Assembly (NCBI GenBank): GCA_022508345.1
Contig: JAFLVK010000001.1
Coordinates: forward strand, 1-64,000
Direction of reading: 5' to 3'
From: Clostridiales bacterium
GTDB lineage: Bacteria > Bacillota > Clostridia > Christensenellales > CAG-314
Length of the DNA: 64,000 nucleotides
Shown: positions 40,535-48,193 of the stretch, one piece after another
Numbering within the stretch: position 1 is the stretch's first letter
Layout: the number at the start of each line of letters is the position of its first letter
Program-made: the position numbers and the translations under genes
Notes under the pieces: model-generated
The model's database searches: none
The model's input: the letters and a program-made list of their open reading frames with translations, nothing else
What the model was told of the DNA's origin: nothing

Positions 40535-40687
40535 AAATTGTCTCCAATTTCACATGTTGTTAGCGTAAATATACCATCGGAAAACGAATGTTGTCAACAA
40601 TAGCTGAAAAAATAGACAAGAAATGAAATATGGGGTATAATATAAGTTAATATAAACATAAGATAACAAATAAACTACGAGGATACA

Positions 40688-41521
40688 ATGAAATTACGAA
40701 TTGTCACTGACACCGCGGCAGATTGCCTGGAGCAGGATATAGCAAATCTTGGAGTTGAGGTAATCGAGCTTCCTGTTACATTTGACGGCGAAACGGAACC
40801 CTGTCGCGATTCAGATTTATTTTGGAAAACACTTATTTCGGGCAAGGTTGCGCGCACGTCGCAGCCCTCTCCCGAGGTTTTCCGCACGCTATTTACCGAA
40901 GCGCAAGAAAACGGCGACACGCTGATATACATATGTATGTCTTCCAAACTGTCTGGTACATATGCCAATGCTTTGGCTGTAAAAGAGCAAGTTGGATACG
41001 AAAACGTCCATATTGTGGATGCACTGCACACCACCGCAGCGGAAAAATTGCTGGTGATGACAGCGTGCAAGCTTCGCGACGAGGGCGTAGACGCGTGTGA
41101 AATTGTTGACAGGCTCAACGAGTTGAAACACCGTGTAAAGCTGTACGCCTGCATTGATACGTTGAAATATCTTGCCGGTGGCGGCAGAATTTCCAAAGCG
41201 ACAGCCGCAATTGGGTCGCTCATGAATATCAAACCGCTCATCACCTACGTAGACGGAGGGGTTCGCAACTTCGGGAAGACGATAGGTACTACCCTTGCAA
41301 TGAACAAGCTGCTGGACGTATTGGAACAAAGCAACATTGAGTGGGATTATGCGCCTATCCCTATTTACGCATACGACGCCAAAAACACACAGGCATTTAT
41401 CAAGCGCGCAAACGAACGTGGAATTGCCCTTGAAGAAAAATACCTCACTCCAATAGGTCCCACGATAGGAACGCATATCGGGCCGGGTGGCTTCGGCGTT
41501 GTATTTGTTGTCAAGCAATAG
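40688..41521 (+). CDS. DegV family fatty-acid-binding protein
   Basis: A protein of 277 residues, normal length. DegV motifs: VTDTAADC at the start, RTSQPSPEVF (SQPS lipid-binding loop), ICMSSKLSGTYANA, and ETLKYL-like IDTLKYLAGGGRISK, ending GPTIGTHIGPGGFGVVF. Members bind fatty acids, and FakB proteins present them to the FakA kinase. FakA is not in this window, so FakB function is possible but unproven. GAGGA precedes the ATG. A terminator follows. Confidence 0.92.
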   Translation: MKLRIVTDTAADCLEQDIANLGVEVIELPVTFDGETEPCRDSDLFWKTLISGKVARTSQPSPEVFRTLFTEAQENGDTLIYICMSSKLSGTYANALAVKEQVGYENVHIVDALHTTAAEKLLVMTACKLRDEGVDACEIVDRLNELKHRVKLYACIDTLKYLAGGGRISKATAAIGSLMNIKPLITYVDGGVRNFGKTIGTTLAMNKLLDVLEQSNIEWDYAPIPIYAYDAKNTQAFIKRANERGIALEEKYLTPIGPTIGTHIGPGGFGVVFVVKQ

Positions 41522-41540
41522 TATAAAACACAAAAAAACA

Positions 41541-41568
41541 AAGGTTGTCCGTTGGGGCAGCCTTTTTT
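41541..41568 (+). terminator. Terminator of the degV-family gene
   Basis: Stem AAGGTTGTCC / GGGCAGCCTT with G-U pairs, followed by T6. Confidence 0.7.
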
Positions 41569-41623
41569 GCTGTATATTTATCTGCGAACTGCCTATACTA
41601 TCACTACATACAGGAGGTAGGAT

Positions 41624-41773
41624 ATGGCAAAGAGCAAGCAAATCAACCACGAGTACTACGCAAATTACGAAACATGTCGCAACCGTCTGTTCGATATGTT
41701 TGATCCCGATTGGTTGCAAAACGAAGACGCTCACTTGAGCTACGAGGAGGCTTTTGAAGACGACGATGAGTAA
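41624..41773 (+). CDS. Small acidic protein of 49 residues
   Basis: An ATG preceded by AGGAGG opens a 49-codon frame. The product starts MAKSKQINHEYYANYET and ends in an acidic cluster EEAFEDDDE. It contains aromatic-rich FDMFDPDW and a single Cys. The next gene starts inside its last codons, so the two are coupled. No family recognised; the strong ribosome-binding site and coupling make it a likely real gene. Confidence 0.65.
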   Translation: MAKSKQINHEYYANYETCRNRLFDMFDPDWLQNEDAHLSYEEAFEDDDE

Positions 41774-42266
41774 CAGCAAAAAACAAAGTAAAACAACTGA
41801 AACGGTAACGGCTCCGATAACGGAAAACAACTGCAACGTAGAAAAAACAAAGCAGGTAATGAGCGACCTGTACAAAAACGTAACCATGGCGCAAAACTGT
41901 GTAAAAACACTGTTGCCCTACGTTGACAATCAAACAACAACAAAGACGCTGCACAAGCAGGTTGAACAGTACGACCACTACGTTGAAAAACTTGACGCAC
42001 TGTGTGAGACGTTGAACTTCGACCCCACGCCCGCACCCAAGGCGCTTATTACAATGGCTAACATGGGTATCAAGGCAAAGATGCTAGCGGACAAAAGCAT
42101 ATCTCACGTTGCAAAAATAATGTTGCAAGGAACACTCAACGGCATAATTGACTTGTACCGCTTGATAAAGGAAAACGACGACATTCATCCCGAAGTGCAT
42201 CTAATGGAAAAGCAGATTCTTCGCTACGAAGAGGGCTGCTTTGAAGAAATGAAAGGAATGCTGTAA
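41766..42266 (+). CDS. Helical protein of unknown function
   Basis: A protein of 166 residues, predicted to be a helical bundle without membrane segments. It has a Thr/Lys-rich start, a long helix through QVMSDLYKNVTMAQNCVKTLL, and a conserved-looking end HLMEKQILRYEEGCFEEMKGML. It is somewhat like ferritin-like or DUF2383-type bundles but lacks clear metal ligands. ATG 41766 overlaps the stop of the 49-residue gene; a TTG at 41754 is in frame too. GAGGAGG at 41744-41750 is not ideally spaced for either. Confidence 0.6.
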   Translation: MSNSKKQSKTTETVTAPITENNCNVEKTKQVMSDLYKNVTMAQNCVKTLLPYVDNQTTTKTLHKQVEQYDHYVEKLDALCETLNFDPTPAPKALITMANMGIKAKMLADKSISHVAKIMLQGTLNGIIDLYRLIKENDDIHPEVHLMEKQILRYEEGCFEEMKGML

Positions 42267-42267
42267 T

Positions 42268-42536
42268 CTCCGACCAAACGCGCGTGGACTTGGTTGACTT
42301 ACGCAACCTTGCACTACGTGAGCTACGCTACACGCGATTGACTTCGCAACAATCGCTGTAGGTCGAGCTTCCACGCGGTCGGACTACTGCGGAAGGATGC
42401 TCCGCATCCTTGTCTGATTTGACTAAGCTGGGGAGTCGCATACCCCAGCATCCCCCGCAAGGGCGAAAAGTTCGGTACACGCCCGAACTTTTCGGACATT
42501 GTTGAAAACCTCCGACCAAACACACGTGGCAAATTT
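42268..42536. repeat. Structured GC-rich repeat region
   Basis: About 270 nt without a convincing gene. Near-identical 20-nt direct repeats start it (42268-42287) and end it (42510-42529; 18 of 20 match). Between them are a truncated inverted copy TCCACGCGGTCGGA (42370-42383) and hairpins GCGATTG/CAATCGC, GGATGC/GCATCC, GCTGGGG/CCCCAGC and a perfect 12-bp CGAAAAGTTCGG/CCGAACTTTTCG. It is either a mobile repeat or a structured RNA. Confidence 0.55.
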
Positions 42537-42575
42537 TAACGGCAGGCTGGGTTCAGCTTGCCGTTATGTTTTTTT
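42537..42575 (+). terminator. Terminator before the TerB-like gene
   Basis: Stem TAACGGCA / TGCCGTTA with an inner GGCT/AGCT, followed by T7 on the plus strand. It touches the stop of the convergent gene at 42574. Confidence 0.7.
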
Positions 42576-43149
42576 AGTGTATGCTTTTCAGTTTGTTTTG
42601 CTTGGCAAGCCAAGGTTCGGTGAGGCAATCGCGCACTACATTTACCGCTGCTTCAATTTCCCTTTCACTGGCTGTGCCGTCTGCCATGATAAACGCCGAC
42701 GCAACATCCCTGATACATTCGTAAATTTGCTGAACGTAGTTCTTGCTGCGATCCCTCAAGTCGATTTCCGCAAACAAATCGGAAAAGGCAATTATGTGAT
42801 CGGTTGCTAGCTTTTCCACCCTGTCCACAAGCTGCTGCACCTGTTCAAAGGTCATGAACGCGCCTGCAAAGCTCCAATCGTAGCCGTCGTCGTGATTGTC
42901 GAACAGCTGCAATATGTCGTACCCGTCGGTAATCTGATCGATAAACTCACCCTCAATTTCCAAAAATTTTCCGTCGGCAAGTGCTACCTTTAGCAGGATA
43001 AATTGCACTATCGCATCGAACTGAAAATACGGATTTTTCGAGTCGAAGTTGGGGTGATCCTTGTGTATGAACTCTATCATGTCTGTTACCAAGCGGCGCG
43101 CATGTCTGTAGCGCTCCTGTGCGTAATCAAACAACTCCTGTGTGGGCAT
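42574..43149 (-). CDS. TerB-like protein
   Basis: A protein of 191 residues, helical. It has two TerB-type half motifs: LLKVALADGKFLEIEGEFI and SAFIMADGTASEREIEAAVNVV, each the acidic A-D-G-x-(x)-xxE pattern that binds divalent metal in TerB. Such domains occur in tellurite-resistance loci and in many stand-alone proteins of unknown role; no other ter gene is nearby. AAGGAG precedes the ATG. It may be cotranscribed with the GH2 gene downstream of the promoter region; the gap to it is 63 bp. Confidence 0.65.
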   Translation of the reverse strand: MPTQELFDYAQERYRHARRLVTDMIEFIHKDHPNFDSKNPYFQFDAIVQFILLKVALADGKFLEIEGEFIDQITDGYDILQLFDNHDDGYDWSFAGAFMTFEQVQQLVDRVEKLATDHIIAFSDLFAEIDLRDRSKNYVQQIYECIRDVASAFIMADGTASEREIEAAVNVVRDCLTEPWLAKQNKLKSIH

Positions 43150-43212
43150 TTTTTACTCCTTGTGTGCTTTTTTTGCTCAAAAATCGCCAAATGGGTTGAG
43201 AAAATTCGTGTT

Positions 43213-45321
43213 TTATTTTACTTTAAATTCAATTTCTATGTCGTCAACGCGCAATACGCCTTTGCCTTTTCTGCCGACAGTTTTGACGTAGGTTCCGAAC
43301 ATTCCGCCCTGCAATGCAACGACATCAGGTCCAATCAACTTTATTGCACCCTTGCACGACAGCTTTACAGCCTTGTTGATATATGGGCACACATTACCGA
43401 ATTGATCGCGCGCAGTTATATGCACTTCGGCAACGTCGTAACTGTTGTTTTCATGTAGCGTTGTGTGCGTGGGGGTGACATCCAACGTGTAGGAGAACAG
43501 GCTACCGATTTTCTTGGTGGCAACAAGCTTGCCGTCAATGTAACCCTCCAGCAGTATTTCGTTGGCTTCACTTCCCCAACCGCTTTGGATGTTATCCAGT
43601 AGTATGGGTGGGTTGGGAATGTTTTTAAAGGGACTGTCCGCGTGGGTGTATTCCTTGATAAATGCACCTGCCTTGTAATACCTTACTGTGTCGCAGTTTG
43701 TCAGGCAGTACGTGCCGTCGATGAATGCTTCGGGGTAGTCGCCCAGCTCGGCGGAAAATGTCACGTCCAAAAAGGGTTCTTTTCCCAGTGCGGAAAATAC
43801 TCCGGCAGCATTTTTGGGGTTGCGGAACATATCCAAAACACCGTGGTAACAGATGCGGTCGCCACTGCCGAAATCACTGTTGGTGTGGTAGTCGAACATG
43901 CACCAACCGAATGCTCCGCATGTGCTTTCAGCGCCGAACACACCGTCCAGCATGCGTATGTAACGCATGGTATGCTCCAGCCTGTGGGGCATGTCGTCGT
44001 AGCTCTTGGTGGGATACATATGCCCGTTGTATTCCGATATAAGATACGGTACGTTGCTCGGGCACACTTCCTTGCGATTGGTTGCGCCGTCACGGTTGAA
44101 GTCGTTGAATGTGTACACATCCTCCAGCAAACTGGAATGGCGCAAATATCTTACGCCGCCCGTTTGACGTGTGGGGTCCAATCGGTGAGCAATGGCGTTT
44201 GTTTCGGTGTACAGCTCGTCGTTGTCCAGCGATTCGTTTATGCGCACTCCCCACAGTATGACGGAGGGATGGTTGCGGTACTGCTCTACCATTTCGCACA
44301 CGTTCCTTTTGGCAACTTCCTTCCAATGCTCGTCGCCGATGAACTGCCAACCGGGAATTTCCGTAAATACCAGCAAGCCCAACTTGTCGCACTCGTCCAT
44401 GAAGTAATGAGATTGCGGGTAATGGGAGGTGCGAACGGCGTTCAAGCAAAGCTTGTTTTTGAGAATACGCGCGTCTTCGCGTTGCATGCTCTCGGGCATT
44501 GCGTAACCGACGTAGGGGTAGCTTTGATGGCGGTCAAGCCCCACAATCTTCACCTTTTCACCGTTGAGATAAAAGCCATCCTTGGTAAACACTGCGCTGC
44601 GCACGCCAAAGCTTGTTTGGTAGACGTCCTTGCCCACTGTCAATGATAACTTGTACAGCTTGGGGTTGTCTATGCTCCACAGCTCCAAGTCCGCATTTGC
44701 CAATAGGCTAAATTCCGCACCGTTGCAGGTGTGGGTTGATGTGTATTGCACACCGTTTTCGTCGGATATATTTAGTGTCAGTTCTGTGGGCGCGGTGAAA
44801 TTGCCAAGTCTCACGTCAACATCAATTGGCTTAGACGGTAACGCCTTGACAAAAGCGTCCGCAACATATACGCCGCGCTTTTCTTCAAGATACACGTCGC
44901 GGTAAATTCCACCGTATGTTTGGTAGTCTATGACAAAACCGAATGGCGGTTGATTGAGCGTTTCACGGCTGTCCACCTTGACGACAAGCTCGTTGTCACC
45001 CTCGTGCACATGCGGGGTCAAGTCCACTGTAAAGGCTGTGTAACCGCACTCGTGCAACGCTGCGTTCACGCCGTTTACAAACACTTCTGCACGGTGAGCC
45101 ACACCCTCAAAGGTTAACAGATAAGTACTTCCTGCCCCACCGGCAAGGTGCAAATTGCGCTTGTAGCCGCTAACGCCCTGATAAATACTTTCGTCAAAAC
45201 AGTTAAAGGGCGCTGTTGCTACGCTGTGCGGAATACGCACATTCTCGCCGACACCCTCACCGAAAACATCGTCGCTCCATTGCTTGAAAAATTGCCAACC
45301 GTCGTTTAAATAAGTTCTCAT
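43213..45321 (-). CDS. Glycoside hydrolase family 2 protein (beta-galactosidase/glucuronidase-like)
   Basis: A protein of 702 residues. It has an N-terminal sugar-binding jelly-roll (YLNDGWQFFKQW, GYTAFTVDL), an Ig-like domain, and a TIM barrel from about residue 250. The barrel carries GLDRHQSYPYVG, AVRTSHYPQS, the acid/base Glu in VILWGVRINES, and the nucleophile Glu in LISEYNGH. A C-terminal DUF4982-like Ig domain follows. No signal peptide is seen, so it acts in the cytoplasm on imported oligosaccharides. ATG 45321 is chosen with GAGG upstream, as residues before it do not fit the family. Exact sugar specificity cannot be told. Confidence 0.9.
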   Translation of the reverse strand: MRTYLNDGWQFFKQWSDDVFGEGVGENVRIPHSVATAPFNCFDESIYQGVSGYKRNLHLAGGAGSTYLLTFEGVAHRAEVFVNGVNAALHECGYTAFTVDLTPHVHEGDNELVVKVDSRETLNQPPFGFVIDYQTYGGIYRDVYLEEKRGVYVADAFVKALPSKPIDVDVRLGNFTAPTELTLNISDENGVQYTSTHTCNGAEFSLLANADLELWSIDNPKLYKLSLTVGKDVYQTSFGVRSAVFTKDGFYLNGEKVKIVGLDRHQSYPYVGYAMPESMQREDARILKNKLCLNAVRTSHYPQSHYFMDECDKLGLLVFTEIPGWQFIGDEHWKEVAKRNVCEMVEQYRNHPSVILWGVRINESLDNDELYTETNAIAHRLDPTRQTGGVRYLRHSSLLEDVYTFNDFNRDGATNRKEVCPSNVPYLISEYNGHMYPTKSYDDMPHRLEHTMRYIRMLDGVFGAESTCGAFGWCMFDYHTNSDFGSGDRICYHGVLDMFRNPKNAAGVFSALGKEPFLDVTFSAELGDYPEAFIDGTYCLTNCDTVRYYKAGAFIKEYTHADSPFKNIPNPPILLDNIQSGWGSEANEILLEGYIDGKLVATKKIGSLFSYTLDVTPTHTTLHENNSYDVAEVHITARDQFGNVCPYINKAVKLSCKGAIKLIGPDVVALQGGMFGTYVKTVGRKGKGVLRVDDIEIEFKVK

Positions 45322-45442
45322 AAAAGCCTCAATTATATAAATTATATATAAGAGCATTATATTATTGACTATGTTACTTGTCAATCTATAAAAAATATAT
45401 TTTAACAAATAAAATGAAAAATTGTGGGCGCAAAAATAATGA

Positions 45443-45465
45443 GGGGCGCCCAACAAGGACGCCCC
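45443..45465 (-). terminator. Terminator before the GH2 gene
   Basis: Stem GGGGCG / CGCCCC with TCATTATTTTT following on the minus strand; terminates the gene 45479-46108. Confidence 0.55.
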
Positions 45466-45478
45466 AATACAAATGTGC

Positions 45479-46108
45479 CTATTTACCGGAAGTGTAGCTG
45501 ATAAGAGCCTCGTTAAGCGCGTTTATGCACGTTTCGATACTCTTTTCATCTATTATACCGCCCAGTAGCTTGGCAAGCTGGCAACGCTTGGAATCTACGC
45601 TTTCGTCCGTTGCGTAAATATCCTTTGCCTTTGCCGAAATAAGCTTTACCTGCTCGATAAAGTCCTGCAAAGTGAGCGACTTGTCCACAAGCTGTTGTCG
45701 AATGTTGCCAAAATACAGCAACTGCGTGTAGAAAACACCAAAGATATCGCTTTTCATAAGGCTTGAAAGGCTTTGCCCTGAAATGCACTTCACTAGCTTA
45801 AACATCGTGGATGAAAGCGCGCCAATTGCAAGAGCCGATACAACGATACGCAACGCAATGGGCAAGCTAAAAGCCCGCGTTCCTTGCACTGCGTAAACGT
45901 CCAGCACTGCAAATGCCAAGCCAACAATAAAGGGCAAAATCACCGCAAAGTCAAACTTGTGAAAAACGTCCACCTTTGTCTTGTTGACAAAAAGCTTCTT
46001 AAACAGTTGTGTGAGCAAGCAGGTAGCTACTGCGTACAAAATGAAGTACGCGTTGTCGCTGTTGACAATATGCTGCCCAACAAGCGACATAAATGTTACA
46101 AAATCCAT
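45479..46108 (-). CDS. Membrane protein of unknown function
   Basis: A protein of 209 residues with three or four hydrophobic helices in the first 110 residues (about 20-38, 54-72, 82-102) and a soluble helical C-terminal half (ISAKAKDIYATDES region). No motif recognised; weakly holin-like in size but no lytic genes are nearby. AAAGGAG precedes the ATG. It has its own terminator. Confidence 0.55.
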   Translation of the reverse strand: MDFVTFMSLVGQHIVNSDNAYFILYAVATCLLTQLFKKLFVNKTKVDVFHKFDFAVILPFIVGLAFAVLDVYAVQGTRAFSLPIALRIVVSALAIGALSSTMFKLVKCISGQSLSSLMKSDIFGVFYTQLLYFGNIRQQLVDKSLTLQDFIEQVKLISAKAKDIYATDESVDSKRCQLAKLLGGIIDEKSIETCINALNEALISYTSGK

Positions 46109-46246
46109 AATCTGTATTCTCCTTTCTTTTAGTTAGTTGAAAAATACAGTCCCCATAGATTTTTCCTGTGTAAAGCGCGTCCCCACACGCCTTACACTAA
46201 TATTGTAACATACTCGAAAATGGGATTGCAAATTTTGTGTCACAAC

Positions 46247-46273
46247 AAAAAAAGGTTGATGCGTTCAACCTTT
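46247..46273 (-). terminator. rsmI terminator
   Basis: Stem AAAGGTTGA / TCAACCTTT, followed on the minus strand by T7. Confidence 0.75.
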
Positions 46274-46285
46274 GATTTGTATTTG

Positions 46286-47068
46286 CTAATTGATTGTTTG
46301 TTTGTAAATTTCGTTTTTGGGCACGTTGCGATCTTTTGCCACTGCCTTTACCGCTTCACTTTTGGACATTCCACTGTTCAAGTAGTAGTCAATGTGTTCC
46401 GCAATCGACAGCGCACACAAGGGGTTTAGCTCCTCGGCACTGTTGACAACAAGGACAAATTCCCCCTTGTCGTCGTCAATGACATCACCAAGGTGGCAAA
46501 AACGCACCCTTTCGTGAGTTTTGGTTAGCTCCTTGACAAGGCAGCACTCACGGTTGCCCAGCCTGTCGCACAGGTACGCCATGTTCTCCTTGATGTCGTG
46601 TACGCTCACGTAAAAGATAGATACGCCCACTCTACCGTCCAGGAGTTTGTCGCGCTCGCTTTTCTTTTCGGGAAGAAACCCGTAGTAGGTAAAGGGCGGC
46701 TGGTAGCCACTTAGCACAAACGCGTTGACAAATGCGCTTGCACCGCTTACCACTGTGTACGGATAGCCCTTTTCAATGAGGGCGTTGACAAGCACGTTAC
46801 CGGGGTCGTTGATAGAAGGCATGCCCGCATCGGATATGACCGCAATGTCCTCGCCCCTTTCACAAAATGACAGCACAAAGTCGAGCGACTTTCTTTCGTT
46901 AAACTTGTGGTAGCTGTACAGCGGCTTGGAAATTCCGTAGTGGTTCAACAGTATTTGCGAGTGACGTGTGTCTTCGCAAAAGATTGCGGAAACACTCTCT
47001 AGCGTTGAAACTGCTCGCATTGTGATTTCTGATAGGTTGCCTATCGGCGTTGCAATAAAGTAGACCAT
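46286..47068 (-). CDS. rsmI: 16S rRNA (cytidine-1402 2'-O) methyltransferase RsmI
   Basis: A protein of 260 residues of the tetrapyrrole-methylase fold. It starts MVYFIATPIGNLSEIT (GTPIGNLxD motif), has CEDTRHSQILLNHYGI, VISDAGMPSINDPG and YPYTVVSGASAF with the SAM-binding loops, and a YGFLPEKKSER segment. It forms 2'-O-methyl-C1402 in 16S rRNA. The start at 47068 lies 2 bp after the trmN6-like stop. The remaining upstream frame overlaps the neighbour and is ignored. A C-terminal HTH-like tail (SKSEAVKAVAKDRNVPKNEIY) is typical. Confidence 0.95.
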   Translation of the reverse strand: MVYFIATPIGNLSEITMRAVSTLESVSAIFCEDTRHSQILLNHYGISKPLYSYHKFNERKSLDFVLSFCERGEDIAVISDAGMPSINDPGNVLVNALIEKGYPYTVVSGASAFVNAFVLSGYQPPFTYYGFLPEKKSERDKLLDGRVGVSIFYVSVHDIKENMAYLCDRLGNRECCLVKELTKTHERVRFCHLGDVIDDDKGEFVLVVNSAEELNPLCALSIAEHIDYYLNSGMSKSEAVKAVAKDRNVPKNEIYKQTIN

Positions 47069-47070
47069 AA

Positions 47071-47805
47071 TTACTCCAAATTGTACCAGGCTTTTGCTTG
47101 AGGTGTGTAGTTGCCCTGTTCGTCGCAGATATACAGGGGCGCATGTAGCTTGCAATCACTTTCGCCCGCTTTAACTCCCCTCACCAGCACCAAGTTAGGC
47201 TGTTTGCCCGGTGCGGGACACACAGGCAAGATTTCCTTTACCGCAATGCCGTTATCTCGACACTGTGTCACAATTTCGCCTATTCTATCCGATTGGTGAA
47301 CCAGGTAAAAGTTGCCGCGATTGTTGAGTACCCTTGCCGCCGACTTCACCACGTCGCCTAGCGTTGCCTTGATTTCGTGCCTACAAATGGCAATGTTTTC
47401 GCCAAGCTGCCGTTCGCCGCTACCAACCCGTCTGTATGGTGGGTTGCACACTACAACGTCTGCATCACGTATCACGGTGTGGGCATCCTTCAAGTCGCAG
47501 TTGTGAACTGCAATCAAGCCCTGCATGTCGTTTAACAGAATGCTCCTTTGCATCATGTCGCAAAGCTGAGGCTGCAACTCGATTGCAACAATGCGAGACG
47601 GGTGCTTTTTCTTGGCAAGCAGCAAGCTGATAACGCCGCTACCTGCGCCAAATTCCACACAAAGTTTTCCTCGCATATCACGGCAGAAATTGGCAAGCAA
47701 CACCGCGTCCGTCGTAAAACGGTACTCACTGCTTGACTGTATCAACTGCAACCCGTCACACTGCAGGTCCTCTATTTTTTCGTTTGGTTTCAGCTCAATT
47801 TGCAT
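47071..47805 (-). CDS. tRNA1(Val) (adenine-N6) methyltransferase family protein (YabB/TrmN6)
   Basis: A protein of 244 residues with a class I SAM methyltransferase: VEFGAGSGVISLLLAK (motif I), IELQPQLCDM (motif II) and the NPPY catalytic tetrad VVCNPPYRRVG. Relatives methylate A37 of tRNA1(Val). Its pairing with rsmI repeats the yabB-rsmI order of Firmicutes. Strong family match; exact target is inferred. Confidence 0.9.
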   Translation of the reverse strand: MQIELKPNEKIEDLQCDGLQLIQSSSEYRFTTDAVLLANFCRDMRGKLCVEFGAGSGVISLLLAKKKHPSRIVAIELQPQLCDMMQRSILLNDMQGLIAVHNCDLKDAHTVIRDADVVVCNPPYRRVGSGERQLGENIAICRHEIKATLGDVVKSAARVLNNRGNFYLVHQSDRIGEIVTQCRDNGIAVKEILPVCPAPGKQPNLVLVRGVKAGESDCKLHAPLYICDEQGNYTPQAKAWYNLE

Positions 47806-47843
47806 ACAAATATTGTACTACATCTTTACAAAATAGTAAAGGC

Positions 47844-47873
47844 AAAAAAATAAGCCCACGTAGTGACGTGGGC
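47844..47873 (-). terminator. Ferredoxin gene terminator
   Basis: Stem GCCCACG / CGTGGGC (47854-47860 with 47867-47873), followed on the minus strand by TTATTTTTTT. Confidence 0.8.
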
Positions 47874-47889
47874 GTCAAAAGGTTTGTGT

Positions 47890-48060
47890 TTACGCTTCTT
47901 CGATAGCGCCAACAGGACATTGCGCTGCACAAGCACCGCAATCTACGCAGAGATCAGCCGCAATTTCGAATTTGCCGTCGCCTTCGCTGATAGCTTCGCA
48001 AGGGCAAACACTTTGGCAACCGCCGCATGCAATACATTCGTTACTGATTTTGTGAGCCAT
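47890..48060 (-). CDS. 2[4Fe-4S] ferredoxin
   Basis: A protein of 56 residues with two Cx2Cx2Cx3C motifs (CIACGGCQSVCP and CVDCGACAAQCP), the clostridial low-potential ferredoxin. It carries electrons for anaerobic oxidoreductases and hydrogenases. AAGGAG precedes the ATG at 48060; the frame upstream lacks a site. It has its own promoter and terminator. Confidence 0.97.
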   Translation of the reverse strand: MAHKISNECIACGGCQSVCPCEAISEGDGKFEIAADLCVDCGACAAQCPVGAIEEA

Positions 48061-48090
48061 AACTGCTATTCTCCTTTTTAGGATAGATTT

Positions 48091-48119
48091 ATTATACACA
48101 TTATGTAAAAATTTGTCTA
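48091..48119 (-). promoter_or_regulatory. Ferredoxin promoter
   Basis: TAGACA, 17-bp spacer, TATAAT on the minus strand, about 30 bp before the start. Confidence 0.75.
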
Positions 48120-48193
48120 TTTATTTGCAGTATTTTTTTGAAAAACCCCTTAATAGGAACAATTGGAGCCCTTGATGTGTTCAGCCTAGGTGT

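Noticed and set aside
42323..42532. Short open frames on both strands in the structured repeat region
   Set aside because: They follow from the GC-rich hairpins, have no proper start context and overlap the direct repeats.
48150..48190. Possible third copy of hairpin repeat R2 (contains ATTGGAG and GCCTAGG)
   Set aside because: Only short stretches match and the arms do not pair as in the other copies.
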